NCBI GenBank assembly: GCA_946011725.1 | Contig: CAMGBT010000003.1 | Coordinates: 1-64,000 of the forward strand | Length of the DNA stretch: 64,000 nucleotides | DNA from: an uncultured Bacteroidales bacterium | GTDB taxonomy: Bacteria; Bacteroidota; Bacteroidia; Bacteroidales; Muribaculaceae | Direction: 5' to 3' | Shown here: positions 50,888 through 60,400 of the stretch, piece after piece | Numbering within the stretch: position 1 is the first letter of the stretch | How the letters are laid out: each line of letters begins with the position of its first letter | Program-made: the position numbers and the translations under genes | The notes under the pieces: generated by a model | Database searches by the model: none | What the model saw: only the letters and a program-made list of their open reading frames with translations | What the model was told of the DNA's origin: nothing

Positions 50888-51825
50888 TATTGGATGTTTT
50901 GGGCGATTTGGTTGATTTCTTCGTCGGATAGACACAATTCGTCGAGCACCTGACAGATTTTGTCAGCATCGAGCGCATTGAAGTCTTTTTCTAAGGGAGT
51001 GATGAACACGCCGCCCATGTCGACCGACGCGGGCGACAGCAGCATGGTGCCTTCGCCCTCGGTGCCGTAGAACGAGGGGCGATGGCGCTTGCGCGGAATC
51101 ACCACCAGGCGCACACCGGCAGCGGTGGCGTAGCACAGCAGGTTCATCATGGGTTCGCGTTCGCCTTCGGGCACGGGAATGGCCGCATACAGGCGCGAGA
51201 ACAGGCGCTGACCCGCTTCGGGAGTGTCAGCGTCGATTACGAACACGTTCAGCGGCAGAGTGTCCACCAAAGCGAGCACCGAGTCGCCGTCGGTGGCCAC
51301 GGTCTTGAGCTCGGCTGCTTCGAGTGCCTCACCCAGAGTGAGGAAGTCGGAGTTGCCCGCTTGGAAGTGCATGTGGTCGGGGGCGGACGCGCCGCAGCGA
51401 GGGCCGTTATAGAATACGGTGTACTCGTCGAGCTGCTGAGCCAGACGCATCATGTCGGCGATGCGGCCTTCGATGAGCTGGTCCACGTGGCCGTCGTCGG
51501 GGATGGTCAGGTGACGCGGGAAGATCGGGAAGGGGTTGATCAGGATGGTGTACTTATCACCCCACGAGATGCCGCGCTGTACATCGGGACGGTTTTGAGC
51601 GCACAGGAAGCACTTGCGTTCCTTTAACGACTTTGCGTCAACCTTTGCGGCGGACGACACGATGCGAGCGGGGTTGAACTGCACCTTCACAGTCCAGCCG
51701 GGCAGGGCCACTTCTTTGACCTTGACGCCTTTCAACGCCTCGAAATTGCCGGCGGCCGTGGGCCACTCGGCAATTTGCGCGTTGATGAAGTCGTTAATTT
51801 GCGCGGATGTCACTTTTTCAGCCAT
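50887..51825 (-). CDS. DUF4922 protein with HIT-like motif
   Basis: A 312-residue soluble protein. Two cysteines CFLCAQNRP (about 90) followed by FPIFPRHLTIPDDGH and GASAPDHMHFQAGN form the histidine-triad-like signature (H-x-H-x-Q) seen in GalT/HIT nucleotidyl transferases and hydrolases, which make a covalent nucleotidyl-His intermediate. Part of the DUF4922 family of Bacteroidetes. Lying 5 bp after the GT2 gene and overlapping the SpoIID gene, it is tightly tied to wall salvage. Its substrate (a sugar-1-phosphate or nucleotide sugar) is unknown. Confidence 0.8.
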   Translation of the reverse strand: MAEKVTSAQINDFINAQIAEWPTAAGNFEALKGVKVKEVALPGWTVKVQFNPARIVSSAAKVDAKSLKERKCFLCAQNRPDVQRGISWGDKYTILINPFPIFPRHLTIPDDGHVDQLIEGRIADMMRLAQQLDEYTVFYNGPRCGASAPDHMHFQAGNSDFLTLGEALEAAELKTVATDGDSVLALVDTLPLNVFVIDADTPEAGQRLFSRLYAAIPVPEGEREPMMNLLCYATAAGVRLVVIPRKRHRPSFYGTEGEGTMLLSPASVDMGGVFITPLEKDFNALDADKICQVLDELCLSDEEINQIAQNIQ

Positions 51826-51830
51826 CGCAA

Positions 51831-53288
51831 TTACTTATTATTGAGCGCGATGCGAGCTTGGAGTTCCCAAGTACGGATGCGGTCCTTGTAGAGGTTGTTA
51901 TTGTTGGTCTTGACGATGTCCAGCGCGTGGTCGGAGTTGTCTTCCCAGCGGCGGCAGAGGTAAACCACGTCGTACACGCGGCCGATTTGGTTGTGGCGCG
52001 AGAAGGCCAGACCGAGAGCGTAGTCTTCGCCGTAGGAGGTGTTGGGCACCTTGATTTCGCGCAGCATCGGGGTGTAGAACGCGCGCGGAGCGCCGAGGCC
52101 GTTGATGCGCAGAGCGTTGTTGCGGCCGTTTTCGGGGGTCCATTCCTTGTGGTCGATTACGCCGGGAGGTAGCATCTGCAGGTTGATGTCGGTGAGCATG
52201 TAGGTACCCACAACCATGCCGCAGTTTTGCTCATAGAAGGCAGCCACCATCTTGGCCAGAGTGTTTTCGTCCTTGTAGATGTCGTCGGAGTCGAGCTGGA
52301 TGGCGAACTTACCGCATTTGGGATTGTGTACGCCCATGTTCCAGCAGCCGCCGATGCCGAGGTCGTCGCGTTCGGGGATGATGTGAACCACGCGCTCGTC
52401 AGCGGTGAATTCTTCGATAGCTTCGGAGGTGCCGTCGGTGGAGAGGTTGTCGACGATGATGAGGTTGAAGGGGAAGTCGGTCTTTTGGCTCAGCACGCTG
52501 CGGATTGCGTCGCGGATGGTGCGAACGCGGTTGCGCACGGGGATGATAACCGATGCTTCATATTCAAAGTTGCCTTTGTCGAACTCTATTTTGTCGAATT
52601 TGGGTTCGAGATAACCGCCGATAGCTTTGAGGTGGTCGGTGCAGGCTTGCTCCATTTCGATTTGAGCGCCGCGGTTGCGGGGGTCAACGTAGGAGAAGTG
52701 CGATTCACCGTCTTCTTTCTTGGGAGCGGCGATTTCGGTGTAGAGGTATTCGTTCACGTGTACCAGATCGCCCAAGCGGCTTACGCGCAGACGCAGGTCG
52801 TACAGACCGGCGGCGGTGTAGTTGGCGGTGATGCCTTCGGCGGCTTTCTTCAGGCAGCAGCCGCAGAAGAAGAGCAGGTTACCGAAGTTGAAGTCGTCGC
52901 GCAGCGAGCCGAATTGGTAGTCGATCACGGGGCAGTTGGATTTCTTGCCGTCGACCACGCTGTAAGAGTCGGCGTACAGCATGGCGGCGCGGGAGTCACC
53001 AGCCAAGCGCACCAGGCGCTCGAGGGCGAAGTAGCCGGGCACCAGGGTGTCGTACTTGGTGTAGAGCAACACGAAGTCGGCATCCGCGGCGGCGGCGATT
53101 TTTTTCATTGTAGCGGAAGATGTGATGGTGTCGATGTGGAGGAGTTCGCAGCCATCGAGGGGTTGAGCATCATCAGAAGTGGCGAGCAGGAAGATTTTGG
53201 TCACTAACTCGCTTTGACGCAGAGCGTTGACTGTGGCTTGAACCTGAGCGGCGTCGGCGTAAGGTACGAAACAGTTGATAGTTTTCAT
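51831..53288 (-). CDS. GT2 family glycosyltransferase
   Basis: A 485-residue protein. The C-terminal part (about 240-420) is a GT-A fold with SVIIPVRNRVRTIRDAIRSV and LIIVDNLSTDGTSEAIE, the DxD-like motif FAIQLDSDDIY, and a substrate region DYALGLAFSRHN. The N-terminal 230 residues form a second nucleotide-sugar-like domain with DFVLLYTKYDTLVPGY. It lacks membrane helices. Its role in wall recycling is unclear; possibilities are synthesis of a surface glycan or re-use of GlcNAc. It is the third gene of the operon. Confidence 0.8.
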   Translation of the reverse strand: MKTINCFVPYADAAQVQATVNALRQSELVTKIFLLATSDDAQPLDGCELLHIDTITSSATMKKIAAAADADFVLLYTKYDTLVPGYFALERLVRLAGDSRAAMLYADSYSVVDGKKSNCPVIDYQFGSLRDDFNFGNLLFFCGCCLKKAAEGITANYTAAGLYDLRLRVSRLGDLVHVNEYLYTEIAAPKKEDGESHFSYVDPRNRGAQIEMEQACTDHLKAIGGYLEPKFDKIEFDKGNFEYEASVIIPVRNRVRTIRDAIRSVLSQKTDFPFNLIIVDNLSTDGTSEAIEEFTADERVVHIIPERDDLGIGGCWNMGVHNPKCGKFAIQLDSDDIYKDENTLAKMVAAFYEQNCGMVVGTYMLTDINLQMLPPGVIDHKEWTPENGRNNALRINGLGAPRAFYTPMLREIKVPNTSYGEDYALGLAFSRHNQIGRVYDVVYLCRRWEDNSDHALDIVKTNNNNLYKDRIRTWELQARIALNNK

Positions 53289-53312
53289 GTTGTTGGTTTA
53301 TAGGTGGTTAGT

Positions 53313-56267
53313 TTACTTGTTGCTAAAGAATGTAAGAATTTGGCTCATGAACGAGTTGCGCTGAGCTTCGTTGGTGACGGTTTCGAACGGGAAACCGGCT
53401 ATGACGGTGCGGTAGCCGCCCATATTGGCGGCTATACCGGCCACAAGGTTGTTTTCGCTGTAGCGCAGCAGGGTGCAGGCTTTGGCCGGGTCGGCGCCGT
53501 AGAATGAATCGGGCGATTCCACGCAGTAGCAGGATTCGTTGAGGGTGTTGGAGTAGTCGAATTGGCCGCCGGTGAACTCTTTGAATCGGCAGGGCACTTG
53601 GTAAGCCTGACCTTCCACGCAGGCTTGATCCACGCGCCAATGGTAGCCCAGCACCTCGGTGGCGAAGCGTTGGTCGGCTTCTGCTGTGGCCTCGTCGCTG
53701 TTGGGGTTATCCCACAGGTCGGTGGCCACAAAGGCCCCCGACACGAAGAAGCAGGTGCCGGCTTGGGCGTCGGCGGTGATTTTGGCTTGCAAAGCGGCGG
53801 GGAAGGTCTTGAAGTAGGTGCCGTACACGCCGCGTCCGTGCTTGATTTCTTTCTGCTTGCCCAGGATGAGGTCCACCACTTGATAGCTTTCGGTCGACGC
53901 TTGGTAAGCAGCCACCGACGAGGAGATGAACGAGCGACCGGCGGCTACGATGGCCTTGCCGTGGGTGTAGACGTAGTCAAAGGTGTTGCCGGCTATCACG
54001 CGGTCTTCGTAGTCGGAACGCGAGGCGCCGAAGCCCGCTGCGTCGTCGTCCATCCACGGGATGTCGCGGCGGTATTCGAATTGCGAACCGATGAAGGAGA
54101 TGTCGCGCACGTAGGGCACGCCGTGGTCGCGCTGGTCGTAGAAGCCGGCCACTGCGTCGGAGGCCTCAAACCAGTCGGGAGCCGACACGCGGGTGAAGCC
54201 GTTCACCACCATCACCGGGGCGGAATCGTTGTGAAGGTCGCACAGCGCCAGCACCTCCGAGGGGAAGCTCACGCCACCGTCGTTGGCGGCGATGATGCGG
54301 TAAGAGTGGATGTCGGTGTCGTTGATGGTCACGTCGAACCATGGTTCGGTGGAGGTAGCCAAGCGGGTGAAGCCCAATGCGTCGCCCGCGCGGTGCTCTA
54401 TTATATAATATGTGGGATGCGCGGTGGATTCGAGGCTGTCGACGGTTTCGGCCCACGCAAGGCGGTAGCTGTGATTGCCGCGATCGCTGATGGCGAAGTT
54501 CTGCACCGGCAGTGGCTGCACCACATAGGGGCGGCCGTCGCGGTGGGCGATGAATTGCAGCATACCTTTATATATAGCGCGCGAAACCACGAAGCGGAAT
54601 GCGGGGTCGAGGCCGTACTTCATGTCGGCGAAGTTTTGGTGCGAGAGGAGCTCGAGCAACATGGCCGGCACCTCTGGCACACGAGCTTCGAAGTAGCTCT
54701 TATCCCACATGCCGCGGCGAGTCCAGCGGGGCTCGTAGGTGGCGCGTACGTCGTTGCAGATGTTGGTCATCACCAAGTCGCACAGGTCGCGCGAGGCGCT
54801 GCGGTCTTGGCCATTGTCGAAGTGAGTGCCCGCGGTGGAGTAGATGCCGAGGGTGCCCACGATGCTGTCCGTCTTGAACGTGCCGGCATCGGTGTGGAAA
54901 GCAAAGCTCAGGTCCACCGGGATGTGCAGGCCCTCGCGGTCGGGCAGCACCGATGAGCCGCCCGCGAGCCAGTTGACCCACAGGCCGCGGCCGCGGTAGT
55001 CGTCGTTGTAGTCGTTAACATTATCTGTGGGAGTGTACACGCTGTCGGGTGCGCCCGCCCACTGCATGAAATAGCGAGCACCTTCCACGAATTTGGGATA
55101 GCCGCTCGACACGTATTGATAGTCGATGGAGTCCAATGGTTCTTTCACTATACGCGATACCACGCCCATGCCGCCGCCGATTTTCACGGCATCGGCGGTG
55201 ACCACAGCCTTGCTGTCAGCGCTTTGATTGGTAAGCTCCACGATGGTTTGGTCGTTGCCTTTATTGAAGAAGAAGTGGCCGAGGTAGATCCACGTGCCGC
55301 CGCCCATCTTTTGGTTGACGATGAACTGGCGCGGGCCGTTGGCGGCATTGACGGTATAGCGAGCATCGGCGGCGCTGTTAGGCTCGGTGACGTAGCTCAC
55401 GTACACGGCATACTCGCCGGCGGCGGGGATGTCGGCCTTCCACACCGCGGTGGAGAGGCGCTGACCTTCACCCACAGCGGCCACGCTGCGAGCGGACCCG
55501 TCGCGGAAGGGGTTCTGCGAGTTAATCAAGTACTGACCATCCCACCCGAAGCCTGCTACCGACGCGTTGCTCCACTTCTTTGCGCCGTTGGTCTCGGCAT
55601 AGCCGGCAGTGGCGGCGTTGTCGGCGTCCACGATGATTTCGGTGGTGTTGGTGTCGCGTTCGCGGGGGCTGAATACGTAAGCGCCCGCGTTCTCGAGCAT
55701 CGGCATAAGGAAAGGCATCACGTAGCCTTGGGTGTAGAGGTCTTCCACGGTTTGGAAGATGCGAGCACGCTGCCATTCCCAGCGGTTGAGCTTCGGTTCG
55801 AAGTACCAGCCGTGGCTCTGCCACATGGTGATGATGCGGCCGTCCAAGCCCGCGGGCGCTGCCGGAGCGCCAACGGCGGTGATGAAGGGGGTGGACTCGG
55901 CGGGGGCGCTCACGTTCTTCGGCGCGAACAGGGTGAGCGCGTCGAGGTCATCGCCGTCGGCGGTGATCACCACCTTGTAGTTGGCGTAGCGCGAGCCCAA
56001 AGCGGTGCGGATGTCGGCTTTGCATGCCTCTAAGGTTTCGGCCGTGAAGGGGATGTAAGCGGTGGCTTCAGAGCAGTCAACGGTGATGGTGCGCGACGAC
56101 GTGTTGATGGTGACTTTGTTCACCACTACATTGCCTAAGGCACAAGTGCCCGGCTTATAAGTGTTTACTACGGCAAGCACAGCCTCCTCATTTGCTCCGG
56201 CCTGCATACAAATAGTGCCGGGCAAACAAGCAATGATTAAAGCTGTTGCAATCTGACGGAGTTTCAT
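53313..56267 (-). CDS. Secreted N-acetylmuramoyl-L-alanine amidase-like protein with golvesin-type insertion
   Basis: About 984 residues from MKLRQIATALIIACLPGT. Amidase_3-type residues appear split: first half RIITMWQSHGWYFEPK and ENAGAYVFSPRERDTN (about 140-210), then a golvesin-C/xanthan-lyase-like insertion (about 220-370; GEYAVYVSYV, IYLGHFFFNKG), then the second half FAFHTDAG (zinc His) and VPAMLLELLSHQNFADMKYG with the catalytic Glu (about 455-560). Fibronectin-like strands follow (about 590-720) and a C-terminal alpha/beta domain (about 720-984). Likely removes stem peptides from MurNAc. Commonly annotated xanthan lyase, which I think is misleading. Function inferred from motifs. Confidence 0.78.
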   Translation of the reverse strand: MKLRQIATALIIACLPGTICMQAGANEEAVLAVVNTYKPGTCALGNVVVNKVTINTSSRTITVDCSEATAYIPFTAETLEACKADIRTALGSRYANYKVVITADGDDLDALTLFAPKNVSAPAESTPFITAVGAPAAPAGLDGRIITMWQSHGWYFEPKLNRWEWQRARIFQTVEDLYTQGYVMPFLMPMLENAGAYVFSPRERDTNTTEIIVDADNAATAGYAETNGAKKWSNASVAGFGWDGQYLINSQNPFRDGSARSVAAVGEGQRLSTAVWKADIPAAGEYAVYVSYVTEPNSAADARYTVNAANGPRQFIVNQKMGGGTWIYLGHFFFNKGNDQTIVELTNQSADSKAVVTADAVKIGGGMGVVSRIVKEPLDSIDYQYVSSGYPKFVEGARYFMQWAGAPDSVYTPTDNVNDYNDDYRGRGLWVNWLAGGSSVLPDREGLHIPVDLSFAFHTDAGTFKTDSIVGTLGIYSTAGTHFDNGQDRSASRDLCDLVMTNICNDVRATYEPRWTRRGMWDKSYFEARVPEVPAMLLELLSHQNFADMKYGLDPAFRFVVSRAIYKGMLQFIAHRDGRPYVVQPLPVQNFAISDRGNHSYRLAWAETVDSLESTAHPTYYIIEHRAGDALGFTRLATSTEPWFDVTINDTDIHSYRIIAANDGGVSFPSEVLALCDLHNDSAPVMVVNGFTRVSAPDWFEASDAVAGFYDQRDHGVPYVRDISFIGSQFEYRRDIPWMDDDAAGFGASRSDYEDRVIAGNTFDYVYTHGKAIVAAGRSFISSSVAAYQASTESYQVVDLILGKQKEIKHGRGVYGTYFKTFPAALQAKITADAQAGTCFFVSGAFVATDLWDNPNSDEATAEADQRFATEVLGYHWRVDQACVEGQAYQVPCRFKEFTGGQFDYSNTLNESCYCVESPDSFYGADPAKACTLLRYSENNLVAGIAANMGGYRTVIAGFPFETVTNEAQRNSFMSQILTFFSNK

Positions 56268-56371
56268 CGGTTTTAGGGTAAAAAAGGTTGTTTTATCAGG
56301 TTGTTTATTATATGTGGACAAAGGGAGCGTAATTTTTTCAAGTATCCATAATCATGAACATATAGTATAAA

Positions 56372-56983
56372 TTAAGGACATAATTGTAATGCTTCGGCAC
56401 AGTCGACCAATTGCCCCACGCGCCCGCAATGGTGCAGCCGCGGTCCCCAATAATCGTCGTCGATGCTGCTGATAATCACCCCGCGCGACGACGAGGCGTG
56501 CACCATCTTGCCATTGCCGATATACATGCCCACATGGTTCACCCTACCCCGGCCGCCGCGCTTGCCGCTGAAGAACAGCAAGTCGCCCGCGCGCAACTTA
56601 CTCCGGTGGATTTGGCGGCAGAACTCGCCCTGCTCGGCCGAATTGCGCGGCAGTTTGAAGCGAGCCACATCGAGGTACACGCGACACACTAACCCGCTGC
56701 AGTCCAGCCCGTTGCGGTCATTGCCACCATAGCGGTAAGGAACGCCCACAAACTTCTTGGCATAGTCGCACAGTGCGCGCCGCAAGCCATCGCCCTCAGC
56801 CACCGGTTCTTCCTCGCGACCCGATGAAGAGCCGCCGGACGACGAGCCATGGCGATTGGGCCGTCCGTCGGCATAGATGTCGTCGCGGTCGTCGACCGCA
56901 TGCCGCGATGAATGACACGAGCTAAGCGCCGGCAGCAGCATCAAACAGATTATAGATAGTATGTGTAGCAGGTGTTTATGCAT
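56372..56983 (-). CDS. NlpC/P60 family lipoprotein endopeptidase
   Basis: A 203-residue lipoprotein: lipobox LPALSSC near residue 23, a low-complexity Ser/Gly linker (SSSGGSSSGREEE), then an NlpC/P60 domain with catalytic Cys in GLDCSGLVCRVY, His in NHVGMYIGNGKMVHA, and a further polar residue near LHHC. It cuts D-Glu-DAP (or related) bonds in wall peptides. It is the first gene of the minus-strand salvage locus and has a consensus promoter. Confidence 0.92.
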   Translation of the reverse strand: MHKHLLHILSIICLMLLPALSSCHSSRHAVDDRDDIYADGRPNRHGSSSGGSSSGREEEPVAEGDGLRRALCDYAKKFVGVPYRYGGNDRNGLDCSGLVCRVYLDVARFKLPRNSAEQGEFCRQIHRSKLRAGDLLFFSGKRGGRGRVNHVGMYIGNGKMVHASSSRGVIISSIDDDYWGPRLHHCGRVGQLVDCAEALQLCP

Positions 56984-56990
56984 AACAGCG

Positions 56991-57021
56991 CAAATTTACA
57001 ACTTTTCGCCCACTCCACCAA
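56991..57021 (-). promoter_or_regulatory. Promoter of the peptidoglycan salvage locus
   Basis: Minus strand TTG (57019-57021), 20-bp spacer, TAAATTTG (56991-56998), upstream of the NlpC/P60 gene. No comparable box was found in the 104-bp gap before the amidase gene. Confidence 0.65.
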
Positions 57022-57290
57022 CTTTTTCACAGTGTTTTTCAGCATATCCTTTCATTTTCTCACCCACCCCGCAGAAAGTGTACACCCACCTCAGAATCAG
57101 CAAAGCCACCGCCAACCGCGTCCATACTGATTCTGACCTGCTGGCACAGATTCTATACCATGCGGGCGCGGGCCATCCGGCTTAGGCTGCTGCTTGCTAT
57201 ATGTTGTGTGATGCGCTTCGGATTTATGTGGATTCTTTTTTCGTTCAGACGCTTTTTTATGTTAAAATTCAGCGATTTATGGCGATTTGT
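57022..57290. other. Gene-free spacer
   Basis: Part of a 430-bp gap between divergent genes. It holds TACTGATTCTGACCTG (about 57125-57140), shared with 26754-26770. No gene seen. Confidence 0.5.
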
Positions 57291-57321
57291 TTTGCTTATG
57301 ACAAAAAATGTCGTACCTTTG
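57291..57321 (+). promoter_or_regulatory. Promoter of the 1193-residue secreted protein
   Basis: TTTG (57291-57294), 19-bp spacer, TACCTTTG (57314-57321). Confidence 0.65.
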
Positions 57322-57415
57322 CGCCACGATGCTTATAGCTTATCCCTTATTTCGCTAACAATACTAACACTCTGACAGTATACTATTATCTTTTACTACT
57401 AAAATCAGCTAAACT

Positions 57416-60400
57416 ATGGCAAATTTCTACAAGCTACCTATGATGCTGTTAGCTGCCGGCACCCTGTTGCTTGCACCTGATGCATCGGCCAAGCGCCCGG
57501 AAGCGCCCGTCGACTACTTCCGCTATGCGCAGAAAGCCAACTACACCGACCCGTTTGCCGAGCAACAGCTGCCCGCCGCCGGCGTACAGCGCCTTAATGC
57601 TCCCACACCCGCCCTCTCGCTCAAGGGCGACGCCAACTTCGGTTACCTCAACGCCCCCAACGGCGAGTGGTGGTACTACACCGCCGAGTACATCAAAGAA
57701 GACGTTGTGCACGACGGTTACACCGAGACAGTGATCAAAGGATATACCATCACAGTGTACGACGCTCAGCTCAACGAAGTGGGCAAGGTCACCGACTCCG
57801 TGGTGCTCACCGGCGACGAAACCCGCTTGGCCGACATCATGATCGACCCCACCATCACCAAAAAATTCTTCAACACCGACAATAACTACGAGCTGATCGT
57901 ATCGTTGGTGATGAACCGCGACATGAGCCAAAACCCCTACCCTTACCTTAACTACTACTCCAAGGCTTACACCATCGGCGCAGAAGTTGACGAGCAAGGC
58001 AACACCCCCTGCATCATCACCATCCCCGGCTACAGCGTGGGCAGCGTCAACGCCGCCACCGCATCCTGGGAAGAGAACTTCTACATCGCATTCATGGAAG
58101 AGACCGGCGACATCACCCTCAACAACCACATGGACTTCCTCCGCTCATGCAAGTTCGTCCTCAGCCTCTACAAGAAGGCCGGATACAGCGGCGGCGCATC
58201 CGTGGCTCAGACCTTCGAAGTGCCGCAGCTCAACCTCCCCGGCGACCAAATGTCGTCGCCGTTCTTCCTCGCCCGAATGAACGGCACCAAGCCCGTGTTC
58301 GCCATCATCCAATACGAAAAGAGCTTCTACAACGACCCCACCGGCTCCGATGAATCCATCACCGCCGACAACTCTCTGGTCATCGACCTCTACTCCACCA
58401 CCTACTCCGGCGTGGAACAAATCCAATCCACCAAAATCGCCGCCACCCCCGAAGTGGGCGACGGCTACCTCTACACCTACTACAGCATCGGCGGCCTCCG
58501 CTACTACAACGACATCGACTTCGGCAACATCATCCCCGATAGCGACAAAGCCGCTTTCGTAGTCTGCAAAGAAGTGTACACCACCGCCTCCGACGATGAC
58601 TACCTCACCTCATACCACATCTTCGACGGCGACGGCACACAAGTGTCGACCCTGTGCGAAGACGTGCTCGTGACAACCACCCTCAGCGACATCAACGGCT
58701 TCGAACCCCAACAACTGTTCATCGTGGCCGATGAAGCCGGCAACTACATCTTCCGCTTCGTCGACCTCTACTCCGGCAACGTTGTGGCCGAGCTGCCCCA
58801 AGTGTTCGAAGGCCACACCATGCGCTCGCTGGTGGACCGCGTGGCCGTGAACAACGGCACCGAATACCGCTGGTGGGTATCGCTGGCCGACGTTATCGAC
58901 GACGATCAAGGCTGCACCCACGAGAAAATGATCCTCATCGACCCCATGGCCGAAACCGTCGAACAGCTCATCGACATCAACCTCGGCACCAACGTCAACT
59001 TCGCATCACCCAACCTCAACGGCACACTCTTCTCGCCATACATCTTCGACACCGACAACGAGCACGAGTTCATGTTCCTGGTTAAGCGCAGCACCGGCGT
59101 GGGCTCCACCACCCAAGAAGAACTGGTAATCGTCAAGCCCGACGGCACCGTGGTGCTCCAACTCACCCCCGACGAAGAAAAAGGCAAGCTCGCCACCATC
59201 TCCACCTGCAACATCGGCACCAAAGACGCCACCCTCTACATCCTCTACATGACCCAGAGCCGCGTCATCACACTCACCCACGATTTCTACAACCTGCCTC
59301 TGACCAAGTTCGCCCTCGGCGGTGACGGTTCCGAGGAAGCGCCCTTCCAAATCGCCACCGTCGGCGACCTCCAAGCCGTGGAACTCGCCCCCGCCGCTTT
59401 CTACCAAGTAGCGAACGACTTCGACGCTTTCAACTACAACTTCCGTCCCATCGCCGCCCCCTTCACCGGTAGCATCGACGGTCAGAACCACACCATCACC
59501 GGCCTCGGCATCCAATCCACCGACGACGTGCAAGGCATCTTCTCCACCCTCCAAGACGGTTCCTTGGTGAAAGACCTCAACTTCAACCTGGCCAACATCA
59601 CCGACCAAGGCAAAGCCCAATACATCGGCCTGCTCGGCGGCGAAGCCCTCGGCACCACCATCTCCAACGTGCACGTGACCGACCTCTCCATCGCCTCCGA
59701 CGCCTCCGCCACCGTGGGCGGCTTGGTGGGCAACCTCGCACTCTACTCCACCGTCAACGACTGCTCCGTGCGCGCCGCTAACATCAACACCCTCAACGGC
59801 GCGAACGTAGGCGGCATCGTCGGCGCAGCCCACACCTCCAGCGTCATCAAAGCCTGCGCATTCACCGGCGAAATCTCCGCCGACAACGCCATTGGCGGCA
59901 TCGCAGGCTCATCCGACGGCAAATGCGAAATCCGCGACTGCCACGTCGACGCCGACATCTACGCCAACCACACCGTGGGCGGCGTCATCGGCTACTCCAA
60001 ACGCGACAAGGTAGCCAACAACCTCATCGAAGGCTCCATCATGTCCTTGCTCCCATCATGGGACGGCCCCGCCACCGGCGGCGTTATCGGCTACCTCGAC
60101 TCCGACTACTCCTCCGAGGAGCTCAAAATCATCACAGGCAACGTTGTTGCACTCAACCAAATCCTTGCCGCCACCTCCGAAGCCGAACCCTCGTGGGAAA
60201 CCCAATACCTCACAGCTCACCGCATCGTAGGCCGCACCGGCGTTAACGAAGAAGCCGAAATCGTAGACTACGACTACACCAAAGACGACTGGTGGAACTA
60301 TCCCATCTACGGCGAACCCCTCCACGCCGACTATGGCCTGGCCGACAACTACGCCGTAAGCACCATCGCTCCCTTCGATGCTGAAATCACCGGCGCCGAC

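Noticed and set aside
40517-56983. Possible polysaccharide utilisation locus
   Set aside because: No SusC/SusD pair or ECF regulator; the enzymes are wall-active rather than polysaccharide-active.
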